Below, one piece after another: positions 32,326-40,902 of a stretch of 60,822 bases of DNA (the stretch's first letter is position 1; the number at the start of each line of letters is the position of its first letter). Source of the stretch: Deinococcus sp. LM3 (GTDB taxonomy: Bacteria; Deinococcota; Deinococci; Deinococcales; Deinococcaceae). The stretch spans positions 1 through 60,822 of the forward strand of contig NZ_MUFV01000007.1 of assembly GCF_002017875.1 (NCBI RefSeq). The letters are read 5' to 3'. The position numbers and the translations under genes are program-made. Under the pieces are notes generated by a model. That model saw only the letters and a program-made list of their open reading frames with translations, was not told where the DNA came from and searched no databases.

Positions 32326-32372
32326 AGCGCTCAAGCAGAGCGCTTGACAATACGACCACGAAACCTTAGATT
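32326..32372 (+). promoter_or_regulatory. Strong late promoter with operator-like repeat
   Basis: Consensus TTGACA (32344-32349) and TAGATT (32367-32372) with a 17-bp spacer. AGCGCTC/GAGCGCT (32326-32332 and 32338-32344) abuts the -35 and is a likely operator. It is the best candidate for driving the structural genes. Confidence 0.75.
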
Positions 32373-32463
32373 CCTCGTACCGTAGGCGCCGTCTACCCAC
32401 AACCCAACCCCGACGCAGCCCCCGCCCTCCAACGCGGGGGCTTCTTCCATGCCAGGAGCGCCC

Positions 32464-32847
32464 ATGCCCAAGAAGAATCCTCCACCCCCCTGGCATGAAC
32501 AGGCGCGCCGCCTCACCCCTGACGCGTTCTACCTCCAGCTCCGCGCCTAGCCAGACGACCGGCTCGCCGCCCGGCAAGCCGACGCCCACCACCTCCCCCA
32601 GGAGCACCGCGAGTACCTGCAGGCTGAACACGCCCACCGGCACCGCAACGACCACCGCGACCCCTGGGCCACCGTCACCACCCTCTACAGCCCCCAAGCC
32701 TGGACCACCCACCTCAAAACCTGGACCCTCACCCGCCTCCAGCAGGGACAGGCGCACCTCGACCGCCTCCCCGCCGAGTACGCCCGCGCCCTCAAAGCGC
32801 AGTACCAGTACCGCCAGGACCACCCCTGGATCAAAGACCCCACCTGA
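32464..32847 (+). pseudogene. Small phage protein with an in-frame amber codon
   Basis: ATG 32464 behind AGGAG. After 28 codons (MPKKNPPPPWHEQARRLTPD, then AFYLQLRA) a TAG occurs at 32548-32550, and the same frame continues for 98 codons with normal protein character (LPAEYARALKAQYQYRQDHP) to TGA 32845-32847. No later start with a ribosome site is seen. It is either a nonsense mutation (CAG or TGG to TAG) or a suppressed stop. It is the first gene of the late operon. Confidence 0.5.
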
Positions 32848-32849
32848 CC

Positions 32850-32867
32850 CGCACTGACGCCAGTGCG
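32850..32867. promoter_or_regulatory. 18-bp palindrome, copy 2
   Basis: CGCACTGACGCCAGTGCG differs from 17792-17809 at one base, and the flanking C and G extend the stem. It lies 33 nt before the next ATG. Confidence 0.55.
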
Positions 32868-32900
32868 GCCCACCCCATACCACCCCCAGGAGGTGACCTG

Positions 32901-33935
32901 ATGCCCACACCCCAGAAGAAACCCGCCAAGGCCCAGGCACAGGCCACCAAAAAAGACACCAAGAAACCCACCCCCACCACCAACACCCCACCGCACAAGC
33001 CGGGCACGGCCCAGCCCAACAAGAGCAACACCACCCAACCCGCAACGCAGAAAGCAGCCACCCGAACCCCGAAAGACCGCCCCACGCCCCCGGCAAACCT
33101 CACGCCGACGCCCACCAGACGGCAGACTCCCCCTAAAGGGGAAGGCAAGCAGATGCGGGTCGGTCGGGGCCGGACGGTCGTGAAGCCGCTGCCGGATGGG
33201 AGGGACCCGACGGAGGGTGCGACGGTGTGCGGCGCGCAGTTGCCGGGGCGTCCGGGGGTGTTCTGCCGGCAGAGGGCGGGTGCCCGGACGGATCACGTGG
33301 GTGAGGGTCGCTGCTGGTTGCATGGCGGGCTGACGCCGACCCGCTCTGGCGGGCGCTACAGCGGTATCACGAGTCGCCCGCGGATTGCGGAGCTGCTTGC
33401 GAAGTTCGAGGGGGACCCGAACCCGCTGGATCTGGCCCCGGAGGCGATTCTGCTGCGGGCGATGGTGCTGGATTTCATTGAGCGGTACGACGAGATGCAC
33501 GCCGGGCTGATGCGCTGGCAGATGAGCTTCGACAAGGCGTTCGCGTCGGATTACTCGAAGTGGCTGCGGGACATCCGCCGGCACATCGAGGGGGGTGGCC
33601 TCCCGGATGACGAGGGCGCACCAACCATTCCGGATCCGCTGTCGTACGTGCCGAAGCGGCCGGTGACGATCATCGACATCACCGGCGTGAGTTCGCTGGT
33701 GGCGCAGATCGGGGCGCTCGTCGACCGCATCAACAAGATGAAGGAAGACAAGACGTTCAGCATGGCGACCATCGGCGCGCTGTACGAGACGATGGCCGCC
33801 GACCTGGTGACGGTGGCGCAGGAGCACATTGATGACGACAGCAGGCGTGAAGCGCTTCTCGACGCCGTGGAACGACGCTGGCGAGGCATCCAGCTCAGCC
33901 GACTCACCGGGCCACGCGCTGGGCCGCAGTCGTGA
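32901..33935 (+). CDS. Probable terminase small subunit, 344 aa
   Basis: A long basic, disordered N-terminus of Lys, Thr, Pro and Gln (1-85) precedes a Cys/His cluster (TVCGAQLPGRPGVFCRQRAG, ARTDHVGEGRCWLHGGLTPT) seen in phage small terminases, then helices (EAILLRAMVLDFIERYDEMH, VAQIGALVDRINKMKED). It recognises packaging sites. Its 3' end overlaps the large-subunit gene by 104 nt. AGGAGGTG precedes the ATG. Confidence 0.7.
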   Translation: MPTPQKKPAKAQAQATKKDTKKPTPTTNTPPHKPGTAQPNKSNTTQPATQKAATRTPKDRPTPPANLTPTPTRRQTPPKGEGKQMRVGRGRTVVKPLPDGRDPTEGATVCGAQLPGRPGVFCRQRAGARTDHVGEGRCWLHGGLTPTRSGGRYSGITSRPRIAELLAKFEGDPNPLDLAPEAILLRAMVLDFIERYDEMHAGLMRWQMSFDKAFASDYSKWLRDIRRHIEGGGLPDDEGAPTIPDPLSYVPKRPVTIIDITGVSSLVAQIGALVDRINKMKEDKTFSMATIGALYETMAADLVTVAQEHIDDDSRREALLDAVERRWRGIQLSRLTGPRAGPQS

Positions 33936-35607
33936 ACGGAACCGGAAGAACAACTTCCGCGCGTACCAGCGGCGGCTCGTGCCGTTCCTGCAGGACGTGT
34001 TCGGCATTCAACCGTGGAGCGGGGAGAACGGCACGCCCGGGCAGCTGGAGATCCTGCTCGACATGCAGCGGAGCATCTGCGACCAGCTCGACGGGAAGGA
34101 GAACGTCCCGTACATCTTCCTGGGCGAGGCCGCCCACGGGGTAGGGAAGACGTTCGTGCTGGAAGCGGCGGTGCTGCTGTACTTCCACGAGTGCTTCCCG
34201 CCCGCGTCGGGTGAGACGAACCTGGTGCTGAGTACCGCGCCGACGAGCACGCAGGTGAACGACCTGCTCTGGAAGGATGTCCGGAAGCTGATCGAGATGG
34301 CCGCCGAGCGCGGGTACCGGGTCGGGCGGGGGATCCTGCCGAGCGAGGCGCGCATCAACAAGAGCGGCACGCACTTCGCGGTGGGCCGCACGACCAGCGA
34401 CAGCGGCGGCAAAGGCGCCGAGCGCAGTCAGGGGCAGCACAACGAGTACCAGGCGGTGCTGTTCGACGAGGCCGAAGGCATCCCGGACTTCTTCTACAAC
34501 GGCGTGAAACGTCAGTTCACCGGGAACCGCGTGCGGCTCTGGGTGCTGATGGCCAACCCGAAAACCCGCACCAGCCGCTTCCAGCGCATGAAGCAGCAGC
34601 GCGGCGTGAAGGTGTACCGCCTGAGCCTCCTGAACTTCCCGAACGTCGTGCACGGCCGGCAGATCGTCCCGAACGGCGCGACCCGCACGGTGTTCGAAGA
34701 CTGGCTGTTCGACCTGGAGGACTTCGGGGCACTCCCCACGGACGGACCGGACATCAAACGTTACGCCTTCCAGACGTCCTGGGAGATCACCGGCCCGAAC
34801 GGCGAGACGTACCCGTCCGGGCAGTGGTGGATCCCGCAGCGCGGCTTCCTGTACGGCGCGCTCGGCATCCCACCGGAAGGCGGGGACGGGGACACGTTCA
34901 TCACGGCCGGCCAGTACGAGGCGGCCACGCGCCGCCCGGCGCGGCCCCGCACGACCTCCCTGGCCCGCATCGGCGTGGACGTCGCGCGGTTCGGGAAGGA
35001 CAACGGCAAGGTGTACCTCGACACGGACGGGAACGTCGCCCTGATCGGCACGCTCCAGACCAGCGACACGCCCGCCTACGTCCGCGTGGTCATGAAAGCC
35101 GCGGCCGTCGCGCAGGAACGCGGGTACACCGAACTCAGCGTCCGCGTGGACGCCGGGTACGGGAACGGCGTCGTGGACGCCCTCCGGGGCAGCGAGGACC
35201 TGCGCGGCCTGTTCGAGAAGGTGACGGTTCACGAGGTGCACTTCGGCAGCACCGCCCCGCACGACCTGGAGCACTACGCGACCGTCATCACGGAACTGTA
35301 CGCCGAGGCCGCCAGGGTCATCGACGCGCTCAGCATCAAGCACACCGGCGCCCGCCTCGAAGAGGACCTCAGCGCCCGCAAGTACCGCTTCGTCACCAAG
35401 AACGTCGGCGGTGTCCGCCGGGAAGTCCGCGCCATCGAAGAGAAAGACGACTTCAAGAAACGCCACGACGGCTGCAGCCCCGACGACGGGGACGCGTTCG
35501 TGCTCGCCGTCGCGCCCGAGTACGTCTTCAAAGCCCGGAACGCCGCGCCCCCCGCCCCGAACGTCGTCCTCTCCGCGCTCGGCGCCATGACCACCCCCAG
35601 GAGGTGA
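33832..35607 (+). CDS. Terminase large subunit, 591 aa
   Basis: The ATPase domain has FLGEAAHGVGKTFVLEAAVL (Walker A) and YQAVLFDEAEGI (Walker B). The nuclease domain starts RIGVDVARFGKDNGKVYLDT and ends SPDDGDAFVLAVAPEYV, giving the Asp residues of the RNase H-like site. It packages DNA into proheads. ATG 33832 has GGAG 7 nt upstream; GTG 33847 is an alternative. Length is normal for phage large terminases. Confidence 0.92.
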   Translation: MTTAGVKRFSTPWNDAGEASSSADSPGHALGRSRERNRKNNFRAYQRRLVPFLQDVFGIQPWSGENGTPGQLEILLDMQRSICDQLDGKENVPYIFLGEAAHGVGKTFVLEAAVLLYFHECFPPASGETNLVLSTAPTSTQVNDLLWKDVRKLIEMAAERGYRVGRGILPSEARINKSGTHFAVGRTTSDSGGKGAERSQGQHNEYQAVLFDEAEGIPDFFYNGVKRQFTGNRVRLWVLMANPKTRTSRFQRMKQQRGVKVYRLSLLNFPNVVHGRQIVPNGATRTVFEDWLFDLEDFGALPTDGPDIKRYAFQTSWEITGPNGETYPSGQWWIPQRGFLYGALGIPPEGGDGDTFITAGQYEAATRRPARPRTTSLARIGVDVARFGKDNGKVYLDTDGNVALIGTLQTSDTPAYVRVVMKAAAVAQERGYTELSVRVDAGYGNGVVDALRGSEDLRGLFEKVTVHEVHFGSTAPHDLEHYATVITELYAEAARVIDALSIKHTGARLEEDLSARKYRFVTKNVGGVRREVRAIEEKDDFKKRHDGCSPDDGDAFVLAVAPEYVFKARNAAPPAPNVVLSALGAMTTPRR

Positions 35608-35613
35608 ACCACC

Positions 35614-37056
35614 ATCGGACTGCTCGACACCCTCTGGCCCTGGCGCGCCCCCGCCCGGCAGGCCAGCGCCCCCGCCCAGGCCCCGCCCACCTCCGGACCG
35701 CCCGGCGGGGACCTGTCTGCCGCCGCGCACGGCGGCCTGCGCGCCGCCCTGGCCCGCCTGCCGAACGCGCAGCAGAGCCAGGACCCGCAGTCGCTCGCCA
35801 GCATCCTCTCCTGGTACGAGGACGAGTTCGCCGGGTACCCGAACGACACCCGCGCCCGCCTCATTCGCGTCCTGCGCGGCCTGTCTGAAAGTGACGACGA
35901 CGTCAGCAGCACCCTCGGGGAGTACATCAGCCTCGTCAACGGCGGCTACACCTGGGACTTCCAGGGCGGCGCGCGTGCCATCCGGAACGCCCAGGCCGCC
36001 ACCGCGGACTTCGAGCAGCGCCTCTACCCCGAAGGCGGCGGCCTCAGCGGCCTGATCAACAACCAGTCCGCCGAACTCTGCGTGGCCGGCGCCAGCAGCC
36101 TCGAATGGGTCCCTGCCCGCGACCGCCGCAGCGTCGAACGGGTCGAGGTGGTCCCCGGCGAGGAAATCCGCATCCGGCGCGACCCGGGCACCCGCGAACT
36201 CGTGTACACCCAGGTCGGCCGGGGCGAACAGATCACCCTCAACCCCCTCACGTACCGGTACGTGGCCGCCAGCGCCCGGGGCCGCAGCCCGTACGGACTG
36301 CCGCTGTTCCTCGCGGCGCTGTTCGCCCTCGACCGCAAACGGCAACTGTCCGACAGTGAGCAGCGCGTCATCAACCTGATGGCCCGCAGCGCCCTGATCA
36401 CCGCCAGCGCCCCCGTCCCCACACCCCAGCAGGTCGGGTGCCGCGACGAGAACGACCCGAACTACCCGGCGGCCGTCAGTGCCCACTTCAGCCGCATCGC
36501 GGACCTGATCACCGCCGGATCCGCCAACGGCCTGTACCTCGCCCCGCGCTTCGGAGACCAACCCATCGAGATCGAGGCCACGCCCATCACGCAGAGCGTC
36601 GCCGGGCTCTCCGACATCACGAACAGCAACCAGCTGCGCGTCTGGAACGCCCTGCGCACCCTGCCGTTCCTGCGCGGGAAGATGGACAGCACCACCCAGG
36701 CGCTCGCGCAGGTCGTCATTCCCCTCGTGCACGCCCACGCCATCCACGGCCAGAGCGTCCACGCGGCCGTCATCGCGTACGGCGCGAACCTCAACCTCCG
36801 CCTGCAGGGCATTCCCGCCACGGCCGAACTGAAGTTCGCGCCGCCCCGCAGCCCCTACCAGCTGGACGAAGCGACCGCCCTGCTCCGCCGCGCCGAAGCG
36901 CACACGAAACTCGCCGCGCTCTTCGGCCCCGCCTGGGCACAGGCCGCCATGAGGGAGTTCGACGTGGTCGACGGAGACGCCGCCCGCGCCCCCGACTGGT
37001 GGAACCCCACCAGCGGCACACCCGCCCCCGTCCCCGATCCAGGAGAAGCACCATGA
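35614..37056 (+). CDS. Phage portal protein, apparent ATC start, 480 aa
   Basis: The frame is open from a TGA at 35605-35607, yet has no ATG, GTG or TTG at the start. A perfect AGGAGG (35599-35604) is 9 nt from ATC 35614, and the protein then reads GLLDTLWPWRAPAR. Portal-like parts are the clip/wing region (LGEYISLVNGGYTWDFQGGA, AGASSLEWVPARDRR) and the long helical C-terminus (SDITNSNQLRVWNALRTL). Starting at the first ATG, 36082, would remove 156 residues of good coding sequence. The gene overlaps the next by 4 nt. Confidence 0.75.
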   Translation: MGLLDTLWPWRAPARQASAPAQAPPTSGPPGGDLSAAAHGGLRAALARLPNAQQSQDPQSLASILSWYEDEFAGYPNDTRARLIRVLRGLSESDDDVSSTLGEYISLVNGGYTWDFQGGARAIRNAQAATADFEQRLYPEGGGLSGLINNQSAELCVAGASSLEWVPARDRRSVERVEVVPGEEIRIRRDPGTRELVYTQVGRGEQITLNPLTYRYVAASARGRSPYGLPLFLAALFALDRKRQLSDSEQRVINLMARSALITASAPVPTPQQVGCRDENDPNYPAAVSAHFSRIADLITAGSANGLYLAPRFGDQPIEIEATPITQSVAGLSDITNSNQLRVWNALRTLPFLRGKMDSTTQALAQVVIPLVHAHAIHGQSVHAAVIAYGANLNLRLQGIPATAELKFAPPRSPYQLDEATALLRRAEAHTKLAALFGPAWAQAAMREFDVVDGDAARAPDWWNPTSGTPAPVPDPGEAP

Positions 37057-38396
37057 ACCGACACCGCGCCGCGTTCTCGCTCGTCACGCCCGCCCAGCCC
37101 ACCCCCGGCACCCTGCCGGACGGGCACCTCGACCGCATCAACGCCCTGCAGGCAGCGCGCGGCAAGCCGGCCCTGAAGGAAACGGACCTGATCGCCCGGC
37201 CCATCCGACTGTTCGGGAACCAGCTCACCAGCTACTACACCCGCGTGCCCGACGCCGACCTGCGCGCGCTCGCCGATCAGATCAACACCAGCGGCGGACC
37301 CATGCTCAGCGCCCACGTGACCGACACCACCCCCATCGGCACGTACTACTTCGCGGAGATCACGCCCGGCGAACTCAACCCCAGCCCGGAGCCCGGGCAG
37401 CCCAGCCAGGTGCTGTACCTGGACACCTGGGCGTACTGGCTGAACGACGACACCGGCCAGGGACTCGTCCGGCAGATCGACGCCGGGATCATCAACGAGG
37501 CCAGCATCGGCTACTGGTACGGGGAGCTGATCTGCAGCATCACCGGCAGCAGCTACTGGAACAGCCCGTACTGGGCAGGCGAGACCTACCAGATCACCGA
37601 CCCCGACGCGGGCACCACCAGCACCCGCCTGTGCTTCCTCTGGACGACCGGCAACGTCGAATTCGCCGAGGGCAGCCTCGTCTACCGCGGCGCGTACCCC
37701 GGCACCCGCGTCGGCGGCGCCACCGATACCAACACCGCCGCGCAGTTCAGTCCCGCCGCGCCCGCCGGACCCACTCCCACCACCCGCTTCCAACTCGCGG
37801 CCAGCCAGGACATGGCGGACGCGTTCAAGAAGCCCCGCGATCAGCAGAACGCGGGGAACCCCACCCCCACCCCGCCCGCACCGGCGGCCCCCACGCCCCA
37901 CCAGGAGGACCCCATGGAGAAACTCACCCTCAAGCTGGCGGACGGTTCCGCCCGCACCGTCACCCCCGCCGAAGCGCAGACGCTCCTCACCGACCAGATC
38001 ACCCTCGCCCTCACCACCGGGCAGGCCACCGGACAGCAGGCCGAACGCGAACGCATCGCCGCCAGCCTGAACGTCGAACCCGCCAAACTCGAAGACCCCA
38101 GAGCCCTCGAAACGCTCGCCAGTGAAGCCACCGACGGCCGCGCGTACCGCGAGGACCTCCTCAACGAACTCCAGGCCCTCACCGTCACCCTCAGCGGCGA
38201 AGGGCAGAACGCCGAAGCGCACGGCCAGCGCGCCCGCCGCGCCTACGGCGCCCTGAGCATCACCGACGTCCGCGAAGAAGTCGCCCGCCTCCGCGCCCAG
38301 CGGGACGCCCTCATCCCCAACAGCCAGCTCAGCGACACGCCCGACGAACCCGCCACGCCCGCCCCGAAAGTCCCCCTCGACTACGACCACGCCTGA
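37053..38396 (+). CDS. Prohead protease and scaffold-like protein, 447 aa
   Basis: ATGA overlap with the portal. The first 250 residues resemble phage prohead proteases (YYTRVPDADLRALADQINTS, NEASIGYWYGELICSI). A Pro/Thr linker leads to a helical scaffold part (LADGSARTVTPAEAQTLLTD, QQAERERIAASLNVEPAKLE). An internal ATG at 37914 with AGGAGG may start a separate scaffold product, as in lambda. It sits between portal and capsid, as expected. Confidence 0.65.
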   Translation: MNRHRAAFSLVTPAQPTPGTLPDGHLDRINALQAARGKPALKETDLIARPIRLFGNQLTSYYTRVPDADLRALADQINTSGGPMLSAHVTDTTPIGTYYFAEITPGELNPSPEPGQPSQVLYLDTWAYWLNDDTGQGLVRQIDAGIINEASIGYWYGELICSITGSSYWNSPYWAGETYQITDPDAGTTSTRLCFLWTTGNVEFAEGSLVYRGAYPGTRVGGATDTNTAAQFSPAAPAGPTPTTRFQLAASQDMADAFKKPRDQQNAGNPTPTPPAPAAPTPHQEDPMEKLTLKLADGSARTVTPAEAQTLLTDQITLALTTGQATGQQAERERIAASLNVEPAKLEDPRALETLASEATDGRAYREDLLNELQALTVTLSGEGQNAEAHGQRARRAYGALSITDVREEVARLRAQRDALIPNSQLSDTPDEPATPAPKVPLDYDHA

Positions 38397-38451
38397 ACCG
38401 GCCGTTCACCCGCCCTCCCCACCCCGCGCCTGAGAGCACAGGAGAACCAGC

Positions 38452-38799
38452 ATGAAATTCAACGGAATCGAATACGCCGGCCAGCACAACACCGGACTCA
38501 CCTACGCCCTCGACGTCGGCGCCGTTCGCGGTGACGCCGTCACCCAGACGGCCGCCGCCACCGCCGGGCGCGGCGCGGCCGACGCCGCCCTGCTCGGGAA
38601 GCTCGAAACCCGCGACAGCGACGGCCTCGGCACCGTCATCAAACGCGGCGTGATCGTCGTCCCCTGGACCGGCGCGGCCGTGTTCGGCCTGCAGAAGATC
38701 GGCGTGGACGGCGCCGGCAAGGCCAAGGTCAGCGCCACCGGCCGCAACTGCGACGTGATCGGCGTCGCGGACGGCTACGCCGCCATCGACCTTGGCTAG
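38452..38799 (+). CDS. Capsid decoration-like protein, 115 aa
   Basis: ATG with AGGAG. Beta-rich (GTVIKRGVIVVPWTGAAVFG, NCDVIGVADGYAAIDLG) and placed just before the major capsid gene, like lambda gpD-type head-stabilising proteins. Length fits; identity rests on position and size. Confidence 0.55.
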   Translation: MKFNGIEYAGQHNTGLTYALDVGAVRGDAVTQTAAATAGRGAADAALLGKLETRDSDGLGTVIKRGVIVVPWTGAAVFGLQKIGVDGAGKAKVSATGRNCDVIGVADGYAAIDLG

Positions 38800-38883
38800 G
38801 CCCAAACCAACCGACAGTCGCCCCGCCAGCCGCTCCCACCCCAGGGAGCGGCTCTCCCATTCCCCCACCAGGAGAAGCACGCC

Positions 38884-39978
38884 ATGACGAAAATCAAGAC
38901 CCTCAAGCAGCTCGAACTCGGCCTGTACCAGGACGCCAAGAGCCACAACATGACCCTCAGCCAGCACCTGAACGACCTCGCCCGCAAAGGCGACATCAGC
39001 GAGGACCTGTACCGCCCCGACGCCCGCAACAGCGCCGGCGAACGCGTCGACGCGTTCCAGCAGCTCGTCGCTGCCGCCGGCATCCGCACCAAGGGCGAAT
39101 TCGCGAACACCGGCGGCGCGTTCCTGGACGACCCCAGCAACCGCGTGCTGTTCCCCGAGTACGTCGTCCGCGAGTACCGCGACGCGGAACGCGACGCCGT
39201 GAACGTCCTCCAGGCGAGCGACATCGTCAGCACCCGCGTCGGCATCGACGGGAACGCCTACCGCACCGGCGTCATCGCCGAAGGTCAGGAGAAGGACCTC
39301 GAGTTCGGCCGCGTCGCGCAGCTGGGCGAGATGGCCGTGTACCAGATCCTCCTGGCGGACAAGGCCGTCAACGCCCAGAAGTACGGCGGCGTGCTGCGCA
39401 TGAGCTACGAAAGCATCCGCCGCGCCCGCCTGCCCATCCTGGGTCGCTACATCGCCAAGGTCGCCCGCGCGCAGGGCCGCCGGAAGGCCAAGCAGGCCCT
39501 CAATACCGCCCTGAACGGCGACGGAAACGGCAACCCCGCCCCCGCGAGTGCGGCCGCCGCGACCGCCACGCTCACCCTGGCGGACATCATCGCCCTGCAG
39601 ATGGACGGCCTGCGCGACGGCGTGCAGTTCACCGGCCTGGTCGGGGACGCCGCCACCATGGCGCAGGTCCTCGCGCTGGACATCTTCACCGCCGCGAACG
39701 CCAGCACCAGCGGCGCGGACTTCCGCGACAACGGCAACTGGCCCCGCGTGCTCGGCATGATGCCCAAACTCGCCATGGCCGACAGCGCCCTGGAAGGCAG
39801 CAAGAAACTCCTCGCGTTCGACCAGCGCAACGGCCTGGAGGAGTTCTACGAGAACGGCAGCGAACTCGTCGAGAGCGAGAAGGTCATCACCAGCCAGTTC
39901 GAGAACATCGTGATCAGTGAAGTGGTTGGGTGGGCCAAACCTGACGCGGACGCCTTCCGCACCAAGGCGCGCCAGTAA
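38884..39978 (+). CDS. Major capsid protein, 364 aa
   Basis: HK97-fold character: helical N-arm (TKIKTLKQLELGLYQDAKSH), GGAFLDDPSNRVLFPEYVVR, EGQEKDLEFGRVAQLGEMAV and RMSYESIRRARLPILGRYIA (spine helix), and the A-domain (LGMMPKLAMADSALEGS). Very strong codon bias and an AGGAG site suit a highly made protein. A perfect hairpin follows at 40015. Confidence 0.8.
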   Translation: MTKIKTLKQLELGLYQDAKSHNMTLSQHLNDLARKGDISEDLYRPDARNSAGERVDAFQQLVAAAGIRTKGEFANTGGAFLDDPSNRVLFPEYVVREYRDAERDAVNVLQASDIVSTRVGIDGNAYRTGVIAEGQEKDLEFGRVAQLGEMAVYQILLADKAVNAQKYGGVLRMSYESIRRARLPILGRYIAKVARAQGRRKAKQALNTALNGDGNGNPAPASAAAATATLTLADIIALQMDGLRDGVQFTGLVGDAATMAQVLALDIFTAANASTSGADFRDNGNWPRVLGMMPKLAMADSALEGSKKLLAFDQRNGLEEFYENGSELVESEKVITSQFENIVISEVVGWAKPDADAFRTKARQ

Positions 39979-40014
39979 CCACCCGCGCTGAGCGCACCCC
40001 CGCAGTACCCGTGA

Positions 40015-40038
40015 CCCCCGCTCAGGCCTGAGCGGGGG
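40015..40038 (+). terminator. Hairpin after the capsid gene
   Basis: A 24-bp perfect palindrome centred on GGCC (CCCCCGCTCAGG and its complement) with no T-run. It lies just before the next gene's AGGAGG, so it is more likely an attenuator or mRNA-stability element than a full stop. Confidence 0.6.
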
Positions 40039-40050
40039 CAGGAGGACCCC

Positions 40051-40467
40051 ATGGCAACGAAGAAAGAACTGGCCGCCAGCATCAAGGCCGCGACCGGCAC
40101 CGACCTCAACCCTGACAAGCTCACCGCCGAGAAACTCGAAGAACTCGCGGAACTCGCCGAGCAGGGCGAGGAGGGCCGCGAAGCCTTCGACGCGAAACTC
40201 GCCGAGTACGGCCTGAGTACTGACGGGAAACCCACCACCCCTGGCGACAAGGCCCCCAGCGCCGCCCCCGGCGACGAGACGCCCGCCCCGAAACCCGGCG
40301 CGAAAACCCGGCGCGTCCGCACCAGTGACGCCATCGCCGCCCGCAACGGCGAGTTCACGGATCCCGAAACCCGCGAGACGATCGGCAAGGACTGGGTGGA
40401 CGTCACCGCTACCCGGTTCGTGCGGGACCTGATCACCAGCGGTCAGGTTCTCGACGACGAGGACTGA
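40051..40467 (+). CDS. Head protein, 138 aa
   Basis: Lys/Glu-rich helical N-terminus (LTAEKLEELAELAEQGEEGR), Pro linker and a small C-terminal domain (WVDVTATRFVRDLITSGQVL). Position after the capsid suggests a head-completion or head-fibre protein. Confidence 0.55.
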   Translation: MATKKELAASIKAATGTDLNPDKLTAEKLEELAELAEQGEEGREAFDAKLAEYGLSTDGKPTTPGDKAPSAAPGDETPAPKPGAKTRRVRTSDAIAARNGEFTDPETRETIGKDWVDVTATRFVRDLITSGQVLDDED

Positions 40468-40470
40468 CCC

Positions 40471-40902
40471 GTGATCACCCTCGCGTCCACTGACGTGCCG
40501 GCGCTGCTGCCCATCCCGGGCCTCCCGTCGGTCGCTCAGCCGTTCCTGAATCTGGGCGCGCAGTGGGTGCAGGGGGAACTGACGCGCCTGAATCTCGCGC
40601 CGGACGCCCTGCAGGAGCCCGCCCTGACCACCGCCCGCACCGCCATCGCCGCGAAGGCCCTGGCATACCAGGCGGCCCTGACGGGCGGCGTGACGGCGCT
40701 CACCACGGCCGCCACCAGCGCCGGCGGCATCGACAGCATCAAGATCCCCGGACTGGAAGTGAAGCTCAGCAAGGTCAGCATGGACGGCGCGGCGCAGTAC
40801 GGCGTGGCCGGGCAGACCTGGGATGACCTCGCGGGCGAGCTGCTCAGGCTGATCAACCCGGCACCCGCCGGATTCCTCGCGTTCGCGGGGGTAGCCCGGT
40901 GA
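40471..40902 (+). CDS. Head-tail connector-like protein, 143 aa
   Basis: GTG start 3 nt after the previous stop. Helical and Ala/Leu-rich (PALTTARTAIAAKALAYQAA) with a Gly-rich loop (LRLINPAPAGFLAFAG). Position and size fit a gp6-type adaptor. Confidence 0.5.
   Translation: MITLASTDVPALLPIPGLPSVAQPFLNLGAQWVQGELTRLNLAPDALQEPALTTARTAIAAKALAYQAALTGGVTALTTAATSAGGIDSIKIPGLEVKLSKVSMDGAAQYGVAGQTWDDLAGELLRLINPAPAGFLAFAGVAR

Noticed and set aside
33904..36903. 999-aa open frame on the minus strand
   Set aside because: It is antisense to terminase and portal, which have Walker and nuclease motifs; its Gly/Val/Arg-rich content is typical of shadow frames.
36855..38390. 511-aa open frame on the minus strand
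   Set aside because: Antisense to the protease/scaffold gene, with no ribosome site or motif.
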